Shown: positions 42,062-49,905 of the stretch, piece after piece | Layout: each line of letters starts with the position of its first letter | Position numbering within the stretch: the first letter of the stretch is position 1 | Source of the DNA: Anaerolineae bacterium | Lineage (GTDB): Bacteria; Chloroflexota; Anaerolineae; JAFGEY01 | DNA length: 50,758 bases | Assembly: GCA_016929775.1 (NCBI GenBank) | Contig: JAFGIE010000069.1 | Span: forward strand, 1-50,758 | Direction of reading: 5' to 3' | Program-made: the position numbers and the translations under genes | Notes under the pieces: generated by a model | Database searches by the model: none | Told to the model about the DNA's origin: nothing | The model's input: the letters and a program-made list of their open reading frames with translations, nothing else

Positions 42062-43216
42062 ATGAACACACACGACCTGCTCCGTTTCGCCGTGGTTGGC
42101 GTCAAAGGGTACTCCCGTTCGCACCTCAGGTTCGTCCAGCACCTGGCGGACGTGGGTAGAGGGCGCCTGGGAGCCTCGATGATGATCGACATGGCCGATC
42201 ACCCCGACGTCGTCGACGCGTTCACCGCTGCAAGAGTGCGCGTCTACGGCGACTACCAAGCAATGCTCGACGGGTGCCGTGGCGCGGTGGACGTTGTCAC
42301 GCTGCCCGTGCCGATCTACCTGCACGCTCCCATGACGGTCGCAGCCCTCGAGGCGGGCTACCACGTCCTGGTCGAAAAGCCCGTCGCCGGCAGCCTCGAC
42401 GAGGTCGATCGCATGATCCGCGCCCGGCAGGAGAGCGGACGGCAGTGCGCCGTGGGCTTTCAGCAGATCTACTCGCCCGTCTTCCAGGGCCTCAAGCAGC
42501 TGATCGTCGAGGGACGCCTCGGACCGGTCCACGAGATCCGGATCATCGCCCTCTGGCCCCGCGATCCCGCCTATTATGGGCGCAACGAGTGGGCGGGACG
42601 TCTCACGTGCGGGGGAAGGCCTGTCTTCGATTCCCCCTTCAACAACGCATTGGCGCACCAGATCATGAACATGCTCTACCTCGCCAGCCCTGAACGAGGA
42701 CGGGCGGCACAGGTGGTGCACGTCGACGCAGAGCTCTATCGTGCGTACGACATCGAGAGCTTTGACACAGGCTGTATGCGCGCGCACACAGACAGCGGCG
42801 CCGACGTCCTGTTTGCCGCCACCCATGCCTGCGCGCAGACGCTCAACCCGATCATGCAGCTCGTCGCCCGCGACGCGCGCGTCGACTGGCAGATCGGGGG
42901 AAACGCCACCGTGCGCTATGCCGACGGTCGGTACGACGAGATCGAGGAGGGCGCGCCGCACACGCACATGATCGAGAACATCGCCGACGCTGTCACCGGC
43001 GCAGTTGACGCGCCGCACTGCACGCTCGAGGTCGGGCGCGCGCACGTGGCGTGCATCGATGCGCTGCACCGTGCAGCACAGATCCGGACCGTCCCCCCCG
43101 CACGCGTCTCCACGCTCGCCGGAGGGCAGCGCGTCATCGCCGGCGTCGAGGACGCGATCCGGCGCGTCTACGACACGGGTCAGCTCTTCTCGGAGCTTGG
43201 CGTCGAGTTGGCCTAG
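42062..43216 (+). CDS. Gfo/Idh/MocA-family oxidoreductase
   Basis: 384 residues. The N-terminal NAD(P)-binding domain has FAVVGVKGYSRSHL, DVVTLPVPIYLHAPMTVAALEAGYHV and the signature VEKPVAG (Glu105-Lys106-Pro107). The C-terminal part has GFQQIYSPVFQGLKQLIVEGRLG and the DSPFNNALAHQIMNML strand with the likely catalytic His. Family members oxidise or reduce sugar or inositol hydroxyls. GGAG is about 5 nt before ATG 42062. It shares a control region with the GH20 gene, which suggests work on an amino-sugar or related glycoside. Confidence 0.9.
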   Translation: MNTHDLLRFAVVGVKGYSRSHLRFVQHLADVGRGRLGASMMIDMADHPDVVDAFTAARVRVYGDYQAMLDGCRGAVDVVTLPVPIYLHAPMTVAALEAGYHVLVEKPVAGSLDEVDRMIRARQESGRQCAVGFQQIYSPVFQGLKQLIVEGRLGPVHEIRIIALWPRDPAYYGRNEWAGRLTCGGRPVFDSPFNNALAHQIMNMLYLASPERGRAAQVVHVDAELYRAYDIESFDTGCMRAHTDSGADVLFAATHACAQTLNPIMQLVARDARVDWQIGGNATVRYADGRYDEIEEGAPHTHMIENIADAVTGAVDAPHCTLEVGRAHVACIDALHRAAQIRTVPPARVSTLAGGQRVIAGVEDAIRRVYDTGQLFSELGVELA

Positions 43217-43324
43217 CGTTTGGGTTCTGTAGTGCGAGCGGTCTGGAACCACTATCCGGGAGACATGGACAGGACGGCGCGGCTGAACGCAAGCCCCCTC
43301 GCCTAGGCCTCCCAGGTCGTTCGC

Positions 43325-43921
43325 TCAGCGCTCGATCGTGCCCGCAGCGGGCACAGGTGGGCTCAGCTGGGCGTGCACGCCATCCTTGGCTTGCTTGAGA
43401 TCCTCGATCAGCGGCTGCAGGTCAATGCTGTCCAGCGAGACCTGCACCGGCACCTTGACCTGTACGGGGACGTCGATCGCCACTTCCTGTGCCACGTCCA
43501 TCTTGACCGTCACCGTGTTGCCCCCCGCGATCTGCATCGTGGCGCTCTCGCCGATCAGCTGCCCCGCGCCGTTGCGCAGGTAGATCGTGATCTGTCCCGT
43601 GTCGAGCTGGTTCGTCCCGACCAGGGCGAGGCTCGTGTCGCTGGGGTTCAGCCGCACGGTAAACGTGACCGGCACAGTGTGGTCGATCTCGACCTCTGTG
43701 ACCAGCTTGGCGTCCTGGATGCGCTGCAGCGACGCGCTGGTCAAGTCAAAGAGCGGGTCGAGATGCTCGGGGCCCACCGTTCGTGGCGCCTCGATCTCGA
43801 GGTCCGTGATCGCATCGTAGATCAGCACCACGCCGACGATCAGCGTCAGCGTTGCCACGAACGAGAACAAGAGCGCGAACTTTTCAAAGGCGGTCCACAG
43901 GAGATCGAGTCTCTTCCACAT
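43325..43921 (-). CDS. Single-pass membrane protein, family not recognised
   Basis: 198 residues from ATG 43921. One membrane helix (about 14-35) comes after a short charged N-terminus, followed by a strand-rich outer domain with VEIDHTVPVTFTVRLNPSD, LVGTNQLDTGQITIYLRNG and a run of alternating Val in VAIDVPVQVKVPVQVSLDS. The regular strands suggest a beta-sandwich outside the membrane. GGAGG 5 nt before ATG 43921 favours this start over 43933 or longer forms. It has its own promoter at 44003-44031. No family recognised. Confidence 0.75.
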   Translation of the reverse strand: MWKRLDLLWTAFEKFALLFSFVATLTLIVGVVLIYDAITDLEIEAPRTVGPEHLDPLFDLTSASLQRIQDAKLVTEVEIDHTVPVTFTVRLNPSDTSLALVGTNQLDTGQITIYLRNGAGQLIGESATMQIAGGNTVTVKMDVAQEVAIDVPVQVKVPVQVSLDSIDLQPLIEDLKQAKDGVHAQLSPPVPAAGTIER

Positions 43922-44002
43922 TTCGCCCTCCATCTGGGGACGTCTGCATCTCGGCGGGCGCCAGGGGCACACGTCTCCCTCGATAACGTGCACGCTGCCA
44001 TC

Positions 44003-44031
44003 ATTATACCTGCCCAGGCGCACACGTGCAA
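44003..44031 (-). promoter_or_regulatory. Promoter of the 198-residue membrane protein gene
   Basis: Minus-strand TTGCAC (44031-44026), 17 bp, TATAAT (44008-44003), about 82 nt before ATG 43921. Confidence 0.75.
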
Positions 44032-44042
44032 GGCCTTCCACG

Positions 44043-44078
44043 CGCGAGATCCCCTGCCGCACGAGCGACAGGGGATCT
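44043..44078 (-). terminator. Hairpin after the RIO kinase gene
   Basis: Perfect 12-bp stem CGAGATCCCCTG/CAGGGGATCTCG with a 12-nt loop (44055-44066), 9 bp after the kinase stop. No U-tract on the minus strand, so it may stop transcription weakly or protect the 3' end. Confidence 0.6.
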
Positions 44079-44087
44079 CGTTACCTG

Positions 44088-45116
44088 CTACAGCGCCTCG
44101 AGGATCGCGCTCTCTTCCGCTGCACGCCACATCGCGGGTGGACCGTACTTGGCCCACAGCTGGTCCGTGAGCGAGATCGGGTCGCAGAGCGCGCCTTGCC
44201 GCTGGAAGTATGCGCACACGCGCGCGATGTCGCGCCCCAGCAGCGCGCGGGCCTCGCCGTTGCCATACACATCTACGACCTGGGGAAAGTCGATCAGGAC
44301 GACCTGCCCCTCCCAGTAGAGGATGTTGTAGGCCGATAGGTCGCCGTGCACCATCTCGTGCTCCAGCATCAGCTCCACGTTGCGCATCACCTCCGCAAAG
44401 AGCGGCGCCGCCTCCTGTGGGTCGAGGCGTACGTCGTTCAGGATCGGCGCGGCGAGCTGGTCAGCCCCGCAGTACCCCATCAGGATCGCGTTCTCGCTGG
44501 ACGCGATCGGGGCGGGGACAGCGCCTCCTGCCCGGTACAGCCGCTGTAGCGCGACGTACTCGTGCATGAGCCACGACGTGTGGCTCACCTGCACGCCAAA
44601 GTCGGTCTTTTTGCCGATCGCGCGCATGATCCGGTGGTCGCTCTTGTTGATGGGACGTCCGTCTCCTCCCAGGATCTGCCGTCCCTGGCGGTACAGCTTG
44701 TCATTGCTCAAGTTGCGGAACCGACGCGGGCGATAGACCTTGGCTGCCAGCAGCGCTACGCCGGTCGACGGATGGGCTTGGCAGAGATAGACGCTTGCCT
44801 CCTTGCCACCCTTGATCTGCGACAGCACGTCCACGATCAGTCCCTCGTTGTAGAAGGCCCGCAGCGAGTCGAGCAGCCATCCCTCTTCGTGGCGCCCTGG
44901 CACGTAGGTCGGCTTGAACCCACCCTCCAGTCCCGCCAGCTCGCCCAGCTCGGCGATCACCTCCTCTTCCGCGACCTTGGGAATGTGCCGTGTCACCGGC
45001 TTGCGCTTCCGGCGCGCGCGGCGATCGTGCTGCAGCGGATCGAACATCCGCTCATAGTACTCGTACTCGTCCTCGTGCCGTTCCTCTTGGCCCCAGCTGA
45101 GTGAATCTCGGTTCAC
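44088..45116 (-). CDS. RIO-family serine/threonine protein kinase
   Basis: 342 residues from GTG 45116. RIO kinases are atypical protein kinases/ATPases best known from ribosome maturation in archaea and eukaryotes; bacterial members exist but are little studied. Motifs are complete: ATP strand IKGGKEASVYLC, Lys126 (AAKVYRPRR), hinge LMHEYVAL, catalytic Asp259 and Asn264 in VHGDLSAYNIL and metal Asp276 in LIDFPQVVD. The N-terminus is acidic then very basic (DRRARRKRKP). In-frame GTGs at 45140 and 45134 are possible starts; AAAGGA about 9 nt before 45116 favours that one. TGA precedes 45140, so nothing longer is open. The gene stands behind a leader of about 440 nt. Confidence 0.9.
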   Translation of the reverse strand: MNRDSLSWGQEERHEDEYEYYERMFDPLQHDRRARRKRKPVTRHIPKVAEEEVIAELGELAGLEGGFKPTYVPGRHEEGWLLDSLRAFYNEGLIVDVLSQIKGGKEASVYLCQAHPSTGVALLAAKVYRPRRFRNLSNDKLYRQGRQILGGDGRPINKSDHRIMRAIGKKTDFGVQVSHTSWLMHEYVALQRLYRAGGAVPAPIASSENAILMGYCGADQLAAPILNDVRLDPQEAAPLFAEVMRNVELMLEHEMVHGDLSAYNILYWEGQVVLIDFPQVVDVYGNGEARALLGRDIARVCAYFQRQGALCDPISLTDQLWAKYGPPAMWRAAEESAILEAL

Positions 45117-45195
45117 CGTTGGCTGTCCTTTCACAGACACTCAAACCGGATACGCTGTTCCTCCGAACGTGGCACCTCACACCCGATTCCTCCAC
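45052..45195 (-). CDS. Possible 47-codon leader ORF overlapping the RIO kinase start
   Basis: GTG 45195 has a full Shine-Dalgarno AAAGGAGGT (45208-45200) 4 nt upstream, stronger than anything before the kinase itself. The frame runs 47 codons and ends at TGA 45054-45052, inside the kinase gene in another frame (the kinase lies +1 relative to it). The peptide is Arg/Ser-rich with two Cys and resembles nothing I know. It may serve translational coupling; it may also be chance. Confidence 0.35.
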   Translation of the reverse strand: MEESGVRCHVRRNSVSGLSVCERTANGEPRFTQLGPRGTARGRVRVL

Positions 45196-45247
45196 AGCGA
45201 CCTCCTTTCCCTCACGGATCCGCAGCCTGCACTGCCCTCAGGCATGC

Positions 45248-45279
45248 AAAACGGCCACGGGCTGCGACCCCGTGGCCGT
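45248..45279 (-). terminator. Leader hairpin 2 of the RIO kinase transcript, terminator-like
   Basis: Minus-strand stem ACGGCCACGGG/CCCGTGGCCGT (11 bp, 7-nt loop), followed by TTTTGC. It lies between the hairpin at 45326-45361 and the kinase start. Confidence 0.75.
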
Positions 45280-45325
45280 ACTTCCGTCGTGCCATCGCCC
45301 ATCGACCGGGAGGGACGGCACAACG

Positions 45326-45361
45326 AAAAACGGCCGCGGAGCTGAACGCACCCGCGGCCGT
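45326..45361 (-). terminator. Leader hairpin 1 of the RIO kinase transcript, terminator-like
   Basis: Minus-strand stem ACGGCCGCGG/CCGCGGCCGT (10 bp, 12-nt loop), followed by TTTTTCG. It comes about 27 nt after the stop of the 24-codon ORF. Its arms nearly equal those of hairpin 2, so the two can cross-pair. Confidence 0.8.
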
Positions 45362-45387
45362 GTCTATGCAGACCTGATCTACTGGAT

Positions 45388-45462
45388 CTAGCTACACACG
45401 CAACTCGGTAGGGCGCGTTCTATGCGGTTGATCACATGGATTGAGCAGGTGACCTGCGCCAT
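45388..45462 (-). CDS. 24-residue leader peptide or microprotein upstream of the RIO kinase
   Basis: ATG 45462 has AAAGGAGG 8 nt upstream, among the best ribosome sites in the window. The peptide begins MAQVTCSIHV and ends LPSCVCS, with three Cys, the last two one residue apart just before the stop. It lies about 90 nt after the mapped promoter and is followed within 30 nt by the first terminator-like hairpin, the classic place of an attenuator leader peptide. No family is recognised. The alternative is a secreted or metal-binding microprotein gene with its own terminator. Confidence 0.55.
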   Translation of the reverse strand: MAQVTCSIHVINRIERALPSCVCS

Positions 45463-45559
45463 ATCGCACCCTCCTTTGGCCTACGCGTGCCCGGGTGGGT
45501 GGGGTCCTGCGCCCTCGCGCTTCCCCCGTCCTGCCTGGGTCGTCTGATCCGATAACCAG

Positions 45560-45588
45560 AGTGTATCACATCTTTGGCGAGGCGTCAA
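45560..45588 (-). promoter_or_regulatory. Near-consensus promoter of the RIO kinase leader
   Basis: Minus-strand TTGACG (45588-45583), 17 bp, TACACT (45565-45560). The -35 box overlaps the stop codon of the upstream PfkB gene. Predicted start near 45553 gives a leader of about 440 nt to GTG 45116. Confidence 0.85.
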
Positions 45589-46598
45589 ATGCCGCGTTCA
45601 GGATACGAGCCGCTCGCCGCCAGGAATGCCGCGACCTGCGCCGCACTGGGCAGCGCCGGGATCCCGCCCCGCGTCATCGACGTCAGTGCCCCGACCGCAT
45701 TCGCATAGCGCAGCGCGTCGCGCAAGACAGGCGGCGAGGGCCTGGCGCCCGCTCCGCCCGCCACCAGCCGGCACAGCAGGCCCGCCACGAACGCATCCCC
45801 GCACCCGGTCGCGTCCACTGTCTCGACCTGGAACCCCGGCACGCATCCTCCCCCTGCAGCCGTCCGGAACGCGCACCCCGCCCGTCCCAGGGTAACCACG
45901 CACAGCCCCGGTCCCAGCTCCAGGATGTGCTCCGCCGCTGCCAGGATCGCGTCACTCCCCGCCCACGGATCGGCCAACCCTGTCGCGCCGCGCGTGAGCA
46001 GTGCGAGCTCGGTCTCATTCACCTTGACCACGTCGGCGAACGCGATCGCCTCGCGGATCCGATCGTATGCTGTCCGCGCGCTGGGCCACAGCGTGGGCCG
46101 ATAGTTGACGTCGAGGGACACCATCGCCCCGCCCGCGTGCGCGGTTCGCACAGCCTCGACGGTCGCGCTGCGGACCGGCTCGTCGATCATGCTGATCGAG
46201 CCGAAATGAAACACCTTGGCCTCCGCGATCAACGCCTGGTCCAGCTCGTCTGCGCGCAGCATCATGTCTGCGCCCGGATTGCGGTAGAAGGCAAACTCGG
46301 AGGTGTTCTCGTCGGGCTGCGCGATGAAAGCCAGCGTCGTCCGGGCCTCGTGGTCCAGCCGCATGCCGCGCACGTCCACCCCCTCCCGCCGCAGGACCTC
46401 GATCAAGCGATGCCCGAACGCCTCGTCTCCCACCTTGCCGATGAACGCGCTCCTGGCGCCTAGGCGCGCCGCCGCCACCGCGACGTTTGCCGGCGCGCCA
46501 CCCGGCTTTGGGTAAAAGGCCGAGACGTCTGCGAGCCGCCGGCCAAGCTCTGCCGGAAAGAGGTCGATCAGCACCTCGCCCATGCACACGATATCCAT
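45585..46598 (-). CDS. PfkB-family carbohydrate kinase (fructokinase-like)
   Basis: 337 residues. Ribokinase/PfkB kinases phosphorylate sugars with ATP. The first signature is GGAPANVAVAAARLG (33-47), with SAFIGKVGDEAFGH close behind. The second is DATGCGDAFVAGLL, with catalytic base Asp268. MGEVLIDLFP at the start and VSLDVNYRPTLW are typical of fructokinases and relatives. It has its own promoter at 46679-46707 and is divergent from the alcohol dehydrogenase operon. Exact sugar unknown. Confidence 0.92.
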   Translation of the reverse strand: MDIVCMGEVLIDLFPAELGRRLADVSAFYPKPGGAPANVAVAAARLGARSAFIGKVGDEAFGHRLIEVLRREGVDVRGMRLDHEARTTLAFIAQPDENTSEFAFYRNPGADMMLRADELDQALIAEAKVFHFGSISMIDEPVRSATVEAVRTAHAGGAMVSLDVNYRPTLWPSARTAYDRIREAIAFADVVKVNETELALLTRGATGLADPWAGSDAILAAAEHILELGPGLCVVTLGRAGCAFRTAAGGGCVPGFQVETVDATGCGDAFVAGLLCRLVAGGAGARPSPPVLRDALRYANAVGALTSMTRGGIPALPSAAQVAAFLAASGSYPERGI

Positions 46599-46678
46599 GC
46601 GCTCCCCTCCGATTGGCCGTCCATTCGAGCTGCGCCCCCTCCCCGTGGGGTCAGGCGTGTCCCGAGCACACGGCGCTC

Positions 46679-46707
46679 ATCATAACACTGCCTCCTACCC
46701 CTGTCAA
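46679..46707 (-). promoter_or_regulatory. Promoter of the PfkB gene
   Basis: Minus-strand TTGACA (46707-46702), 17 bp, TATGAT (46684-46679), about 80 nt before ATG 46598. Confidence 0.82.
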
Positions 46708-46744
46708 GCGTTCACTCTTGGATTCGGTCGTGAGTGGGTATCGT

Positions 46745-46773
46745 TTGCGCGCCCCAGCCCTTTCAGGTACAAT
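46745..46773 (+). promoter_or_regulatory. Promoter of the alcohol dehydrogenase-MFS-rluA operon
   Basis: TTGCGC (46745-46750), 17 bp, TACAAT (46768-46773), about 55 nt before TTG 46827. Confidence 0.68.
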
Positions 46774-46826
46774 CCACAGTCACGCTCAGCTGCCCGGCGC
46801 AGACGCCGCAGAGAGGAGACCACATC

Positions 46827-47855
46827 TTGAAAGCCATCCGCCTCGTGCAGATCGGCATGCCGCTGCAGGCGCAAGAGATCGCAGTACCCGCGATCGGCAG
46901 CACGGACGTACTGGTCCGCGTGCACGCCGCGGGCATCTGCCACTCGGATGCACACTACCGCGCCGGGACATCCCCTGTGGCCTACACGCCCCTCACGCTG
47001 GGCCACGAGGTCGCCGGCGTGATCGAGCAGGTTGGCGCCCAGGTCCAGCAGGTCAGCCCTGGCGACCGCGTCGGCGTGCACTATCTCATCACGTGCGGCG
47101 AGTGCACCTACTGCCGCCTCGGTCACGAGCAGTTCTGTCTCAACGGGCGCATGATCGGCAAGCACCGGGACGGTGGGTACGCAGAGTACATCGCCGTCCC
47201 CGCGCGCAGCGTCGTGCCGCTCCCGCCCGAGATCCCGTTTGCGGTGGGAGCGATCATGATGTGCTCCACCGCGACGTCGTTCCACGCCCTGCGCAAGGCC
47301 CGGCTGCAGCCGGGCGAGTCGGTCGCCGTCTACGGCGCCGGTGGGCTGGGCATGTCGGCCCTCCAGCTGGCACGCGCCTGCGGTGCGCTGCACGTCTATG
47401 CGGTCGACATCGACCTGCACAAGCTGGCGATGGCAGAGCGCTTGGGGGCGATTCCGATCGACGCGCGCTCGGTCGACCCGGTAGCCGAGATCGTGCGGCA
47501 CACCGGCGGGCATGGCGTCGACGTGGCCCTCGACCTCGTAGGACTCCCCGAGGTCACGCAGCAAGCGGTCCGCTGCCTGAAGGTGATGGGGCGCGCCGTC
47601 CTCGTCGGGATCACCGACCGGTCCTTCTCGGTCCACGGCTACACCGAGGTCTTGGGGAAGGAGACCGAGATCATCGGCGCCTCCGACCACCTCCTGCTCG
47701 AACTGCCCATTCTCTTCGAACTCGTACGGCAGCGACGCATCGACCTGTCGCACGTCGTCGCCCGGCACGTGCCGCTCGAGCCCGACCCAGTCAACCATGT
47801 CCTGGACGACCTGGACGCGTTCGGCGCGGACGTGCGTACGGTGATCGTCCCATGA
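46827..47855 (+). CDS. Zinc-dependent alcohol dehydrogenase (MDR family)
   Basis: 342 residues, TTG start with GAGAGGAGA about 7 nt upstream. Catalytic zinc ligands: Cys38 in GICHSDAH and His60-Glu61 in GHEVAG. The structural zinc has all four Cys in CGECTYCRLGHEQFC (90, 93, 96, 104). The NAD(P) site is AVYGAGGLGMSALQLA. Such enzymes oxidise alcohols or polyols. The stop overlaps the MFS start in ATGA, so translation is coupled. Substrate unknown; the coupled transporter suggests a dedicated uptake-oxidation pair. Confidence 0.92.
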   Translation: MKAIRLVQIGMPLQAQEIAVPAIGSTDVLVRVHAAGICHSDAHYRAGTSPVAYTPLTLGHEVAGVIEQVGAQVQQVSPGDRVGVHYLITCGECTYCRLGHEQFCLNGRMIGKHRDGGYAEYIAVPARSVVPLPPEIPFAVGAIMMCSTATSFHALRKARLQPGESVAVYGAGGLGMSALQLARACGALHVYAVDIDLHKLAMAERLGAIPIDARSVDPVAEIVRHTGGHGVDVALDLVGLPEVTQQAVRCLKVMGRAVLVGITDRSFSVHGYTEVLGKETEIIGASDHLLLELPILFELVRQRRIDLSHVVARHVPLEPDPVNHVLDDLDAFGADVRTVIVP

Positions 47856-49201
47856 CACAGCTCGTACGTGGAGAGAACGCGCCCCACACGCGCTCCACTG
47901 TGCTGGTGTTTCTGATCAACAACGCACTGATGACCCTGGGCTTTGGGCTCTGGCAGGCCATCTTTAACAACTTTGCCGTCGAGGAGCTCGGCGTACGCGC
48001 TGACCAGATCGGGCTGATCCAGTCCATCCGCGAGGTGCCGGGCTTGATCGGGTTTGTGGTCGGCCTGCTCGCCCTCGTCCTGGTCGAAGTGCGCATCGCG
48101 GGCCTCGCCGCGATGCTGATGGGGCTCGGCATCTACCTCACCGCCTACACGCACGACGTGTTCTGGCTGGTCGCCGCCACCCTGCTCATGAGCACGGGCT
48201 TTCACTTTTTCTACTCGAGCAACTCGTCTGCACTCCTGCTGACCGTCGACCGCAAGGACGGGCCCCAGGCCCTTGGACTCCTGAACAGCGTGGGCGCCAT
48301 GGCAACCGTCGCCAGCACGGTGCTCATCTTTGCCACGCTCGACGCGTGGGGCTACCGCACCCTGTTCCGCGTTGCCGGGCTCATGGTCATCGTCGGCAAC
48401 GTGATCCTGTGGCCCTTTGCGCGGCAGTCCAGGCACGGGCAGCAGCGCCGCCAGCGCACGCCGATCAGGCGCACCTACTGGCTCTACTACGCCCTGCAGT
48501 TCCTGAATGGAAGCCGGCGTCACATCGTCACCACGTTCGCCCTGTTTCTGCTCGTCCGCGAGTACAACGTCAGCGCCCAGATCGTGACCCTCCTCTTTCT
48601 GATCAACAGCCTGATCGGCACCTATCTCCACCGCGCCTTTGGCCGGATCGTCGCTCGTTTTGGCGAGCGACGGGTGCTGCTCGCCAACTATGCCATCGTC
48701 TTGGTCATCTTTGTCGCCTACGCCGTCATCCCCTCTGCTCGGGCCCTCAATGTGCGCGCGTTCCTCGTCCCCGCCTTTAGCATCGGCCCGTGGACCATCT
48801 TCCCGGCTTTCTCGGCGACGATCGGCCTGATCGCGTTGCTGGTCGTGTTTATCGTCGACCGCACCCTGATCGGGTTCTCGATCGCGGTCGAGTCATACAT
48901 GCAAAAGATCGCCCTCTCGCCACAAGAGATCACTGGAAACGTGGCTCTGGGCCAGACGATCAACCACATTGCCGCCGTCATCGTGCCGATCGCCGGCGGC
49001 GTAGTCTGGGAGAGCATGGGGTCGCGGTTCACCTTCTTGGCGGGAATGGCGATCGTGCTGGTGGCGTTCGTCCTTGCCACGCGGATGCGCATAGAGACCC
49101 AGTCCGCGCCGCAGCCCATCCTCGCCGGCGCGCCGCTCGTCGCAGCGCCGACGCCCGCCGAGGGGACCGCGGCGCCCCCAGGCGCGCGAGACCCGCCGTG
49201 A
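47852..49201 (+). CDS. MFS transporter
   Basis: 449 residues. About twelve membrane helices with the short cytoplasmic loop FGRIVARFGERRVLLANY, a form of the MFS motif A in the second half. A basic central loop (RQSRHGQQRRQR) separates the two halves. The last 30 residues are Ala/Pro-rich. It begins in the ATGA overlap with the dehydrogenase and ends in a GTGA overlap with rluA. Substrate cannot be read; sugar or multidrug types are both possible. Confidence 0.87.
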   Translation: MTQLVRGENAPHTRSTVLVFLINNALMTLGFGLWQAIFNNFAVEELGVRADQIGLIQSIREVPGLIGFVVGLLALVLVEVRIAGLAAMLMGLGIYLTAYTHDVFWLVAATLLMSTGFHFFYSSNSSALLLTVDRKDGPQALGLLNSVGAMATVASTVLIFATLDAWGYRTLFRVAGLMVIVGNVILWPFARQSRHGQQRRQRTPIRRTYWLYYALQFLNGSRRHIVTTFALFLLVREYNVSAQIVTLLFLINSLIGTYLHRAFGRIVARFGERRVLLANYAIVLVIFVAYAVIPSARALNVRAFLVPAFSIGPWTIFPAFSATIGLIALLVVFIVDRTLIGFSIAVESYMQKIALSPQEITGNVALGQTINHIAAVIVPIAGGVVWESMGSRFTFLAGMAIVLVAFVLATRMRIETQSAPQPILAGAPLVAAPTPAEGTAAPPGARDPP

Positions 49202-49905
49202 GCGAGCTGCCGCCCTGCGCCATCTTGTCGTGGGACGAGGCAATCGTCGTGGTGGACAAGCCGGCGGGCCTGTTGGTGATCCGCGGCGGCTACGTCCAAG
49301 ATCCCTACCTGACACAGCTCTTGGAACCGACCTTCGGCCGCCTATGGGTCGTCCACCGGCTGGACCGCGATACGAGCGGCGTGCTTGTCCTGGCGCGCAG
49401 CGCTGCGGCGCACCGCGCGCTGAACGCCCAGTTCGAGCAGCGTCGCGTGCACAAGGTTTACCACGCACTCGTGGTCGGTGCACCGACCTGGACCGAGCAG
49501 ACGGTCGACCTGCCGCTGCGGCGCGATGGCGACCGGCGCCACCGCACCGTCGTGGACCTGCTGCGAGGCAAACACGCCGTGACGCGGTTCAGGGTCCTCG
49601 AGCGCTTTGGCTGCTGCGCGTTGGTCGAGGCCCTGCCCATGACCGGGCGCACCCACCAGATCCGGGCCCACCTTGCCGCCCTCGGGCTGCCCTTGGCAGG
49701 GGATCCGCTGTACCACGTGCCACGCGATCACCCAGCGGCGAGCGCCGCCGGAGGCGGTGCACAACCCCCCCTGATCGCACGTACAGCCCTGCACGCGCTG
49801 GCGCTCACCTTCTACCATCCCAGCAGCGGCGAGGAGACGACCTGCCGTGCTCCCTATCCCGCGGACCTGAGCGCCGCGATCGACCGGCTTTGCCAGTCTG
49901 GCTAG
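49198..49905 (+). CDS. RluA-family pseudouridine synthase
   Basis: 235 residues, GTG start in a four-base overlap with the MFS stop. RluA-type enzymes turn specific uridines in rRNA or tRNA into pseudouridine. The catalytic motif is VVHRLDRDTSGVLV (Asp56), preceded by VVVDKPAGLLV and followed by KVYHALV and MTGRTHQIRAHLAALGLPLAGDPLY, the full family set. There is no N-terminal S4 domain, as in RluA itself. It is convergent with the next gene; the stop codons overlap. Confidence 0.92.
   Translation: MSELPPCAILSWDEAIVVVDKPAGLLVIRGGYVQDPYLTQLLEPTFGRLWVVHRLDRDTSGVLVLARSAAAHRALNAQFEQRRVHKVYHALVVGAPTWTEQTVDLPLRRDGDRRHRTVVDLLRGKHAVTRFRVLERFGCCALVEALPMTGRTHQIRAHLAALGLPLAGDPLYHVPRDHPAASAAGGGAQPPLIARTALHALALTFYHPSSGEETTCRAPYPADLSAAIDRLCQSG

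Noticed and set aside
43217..43324. Terminator or small gene after the Gfo/Idh/MocA gene
   Set aside because: No stem of more than six pairs and no usable ORF seen.
46487..47851. N-terminal half of a 904-codon frame ending in the MFS gene
   Set aside because: Arg-rich shadow of the dehydrogenase; the transporter starts at the ATGA overlap, 47852.
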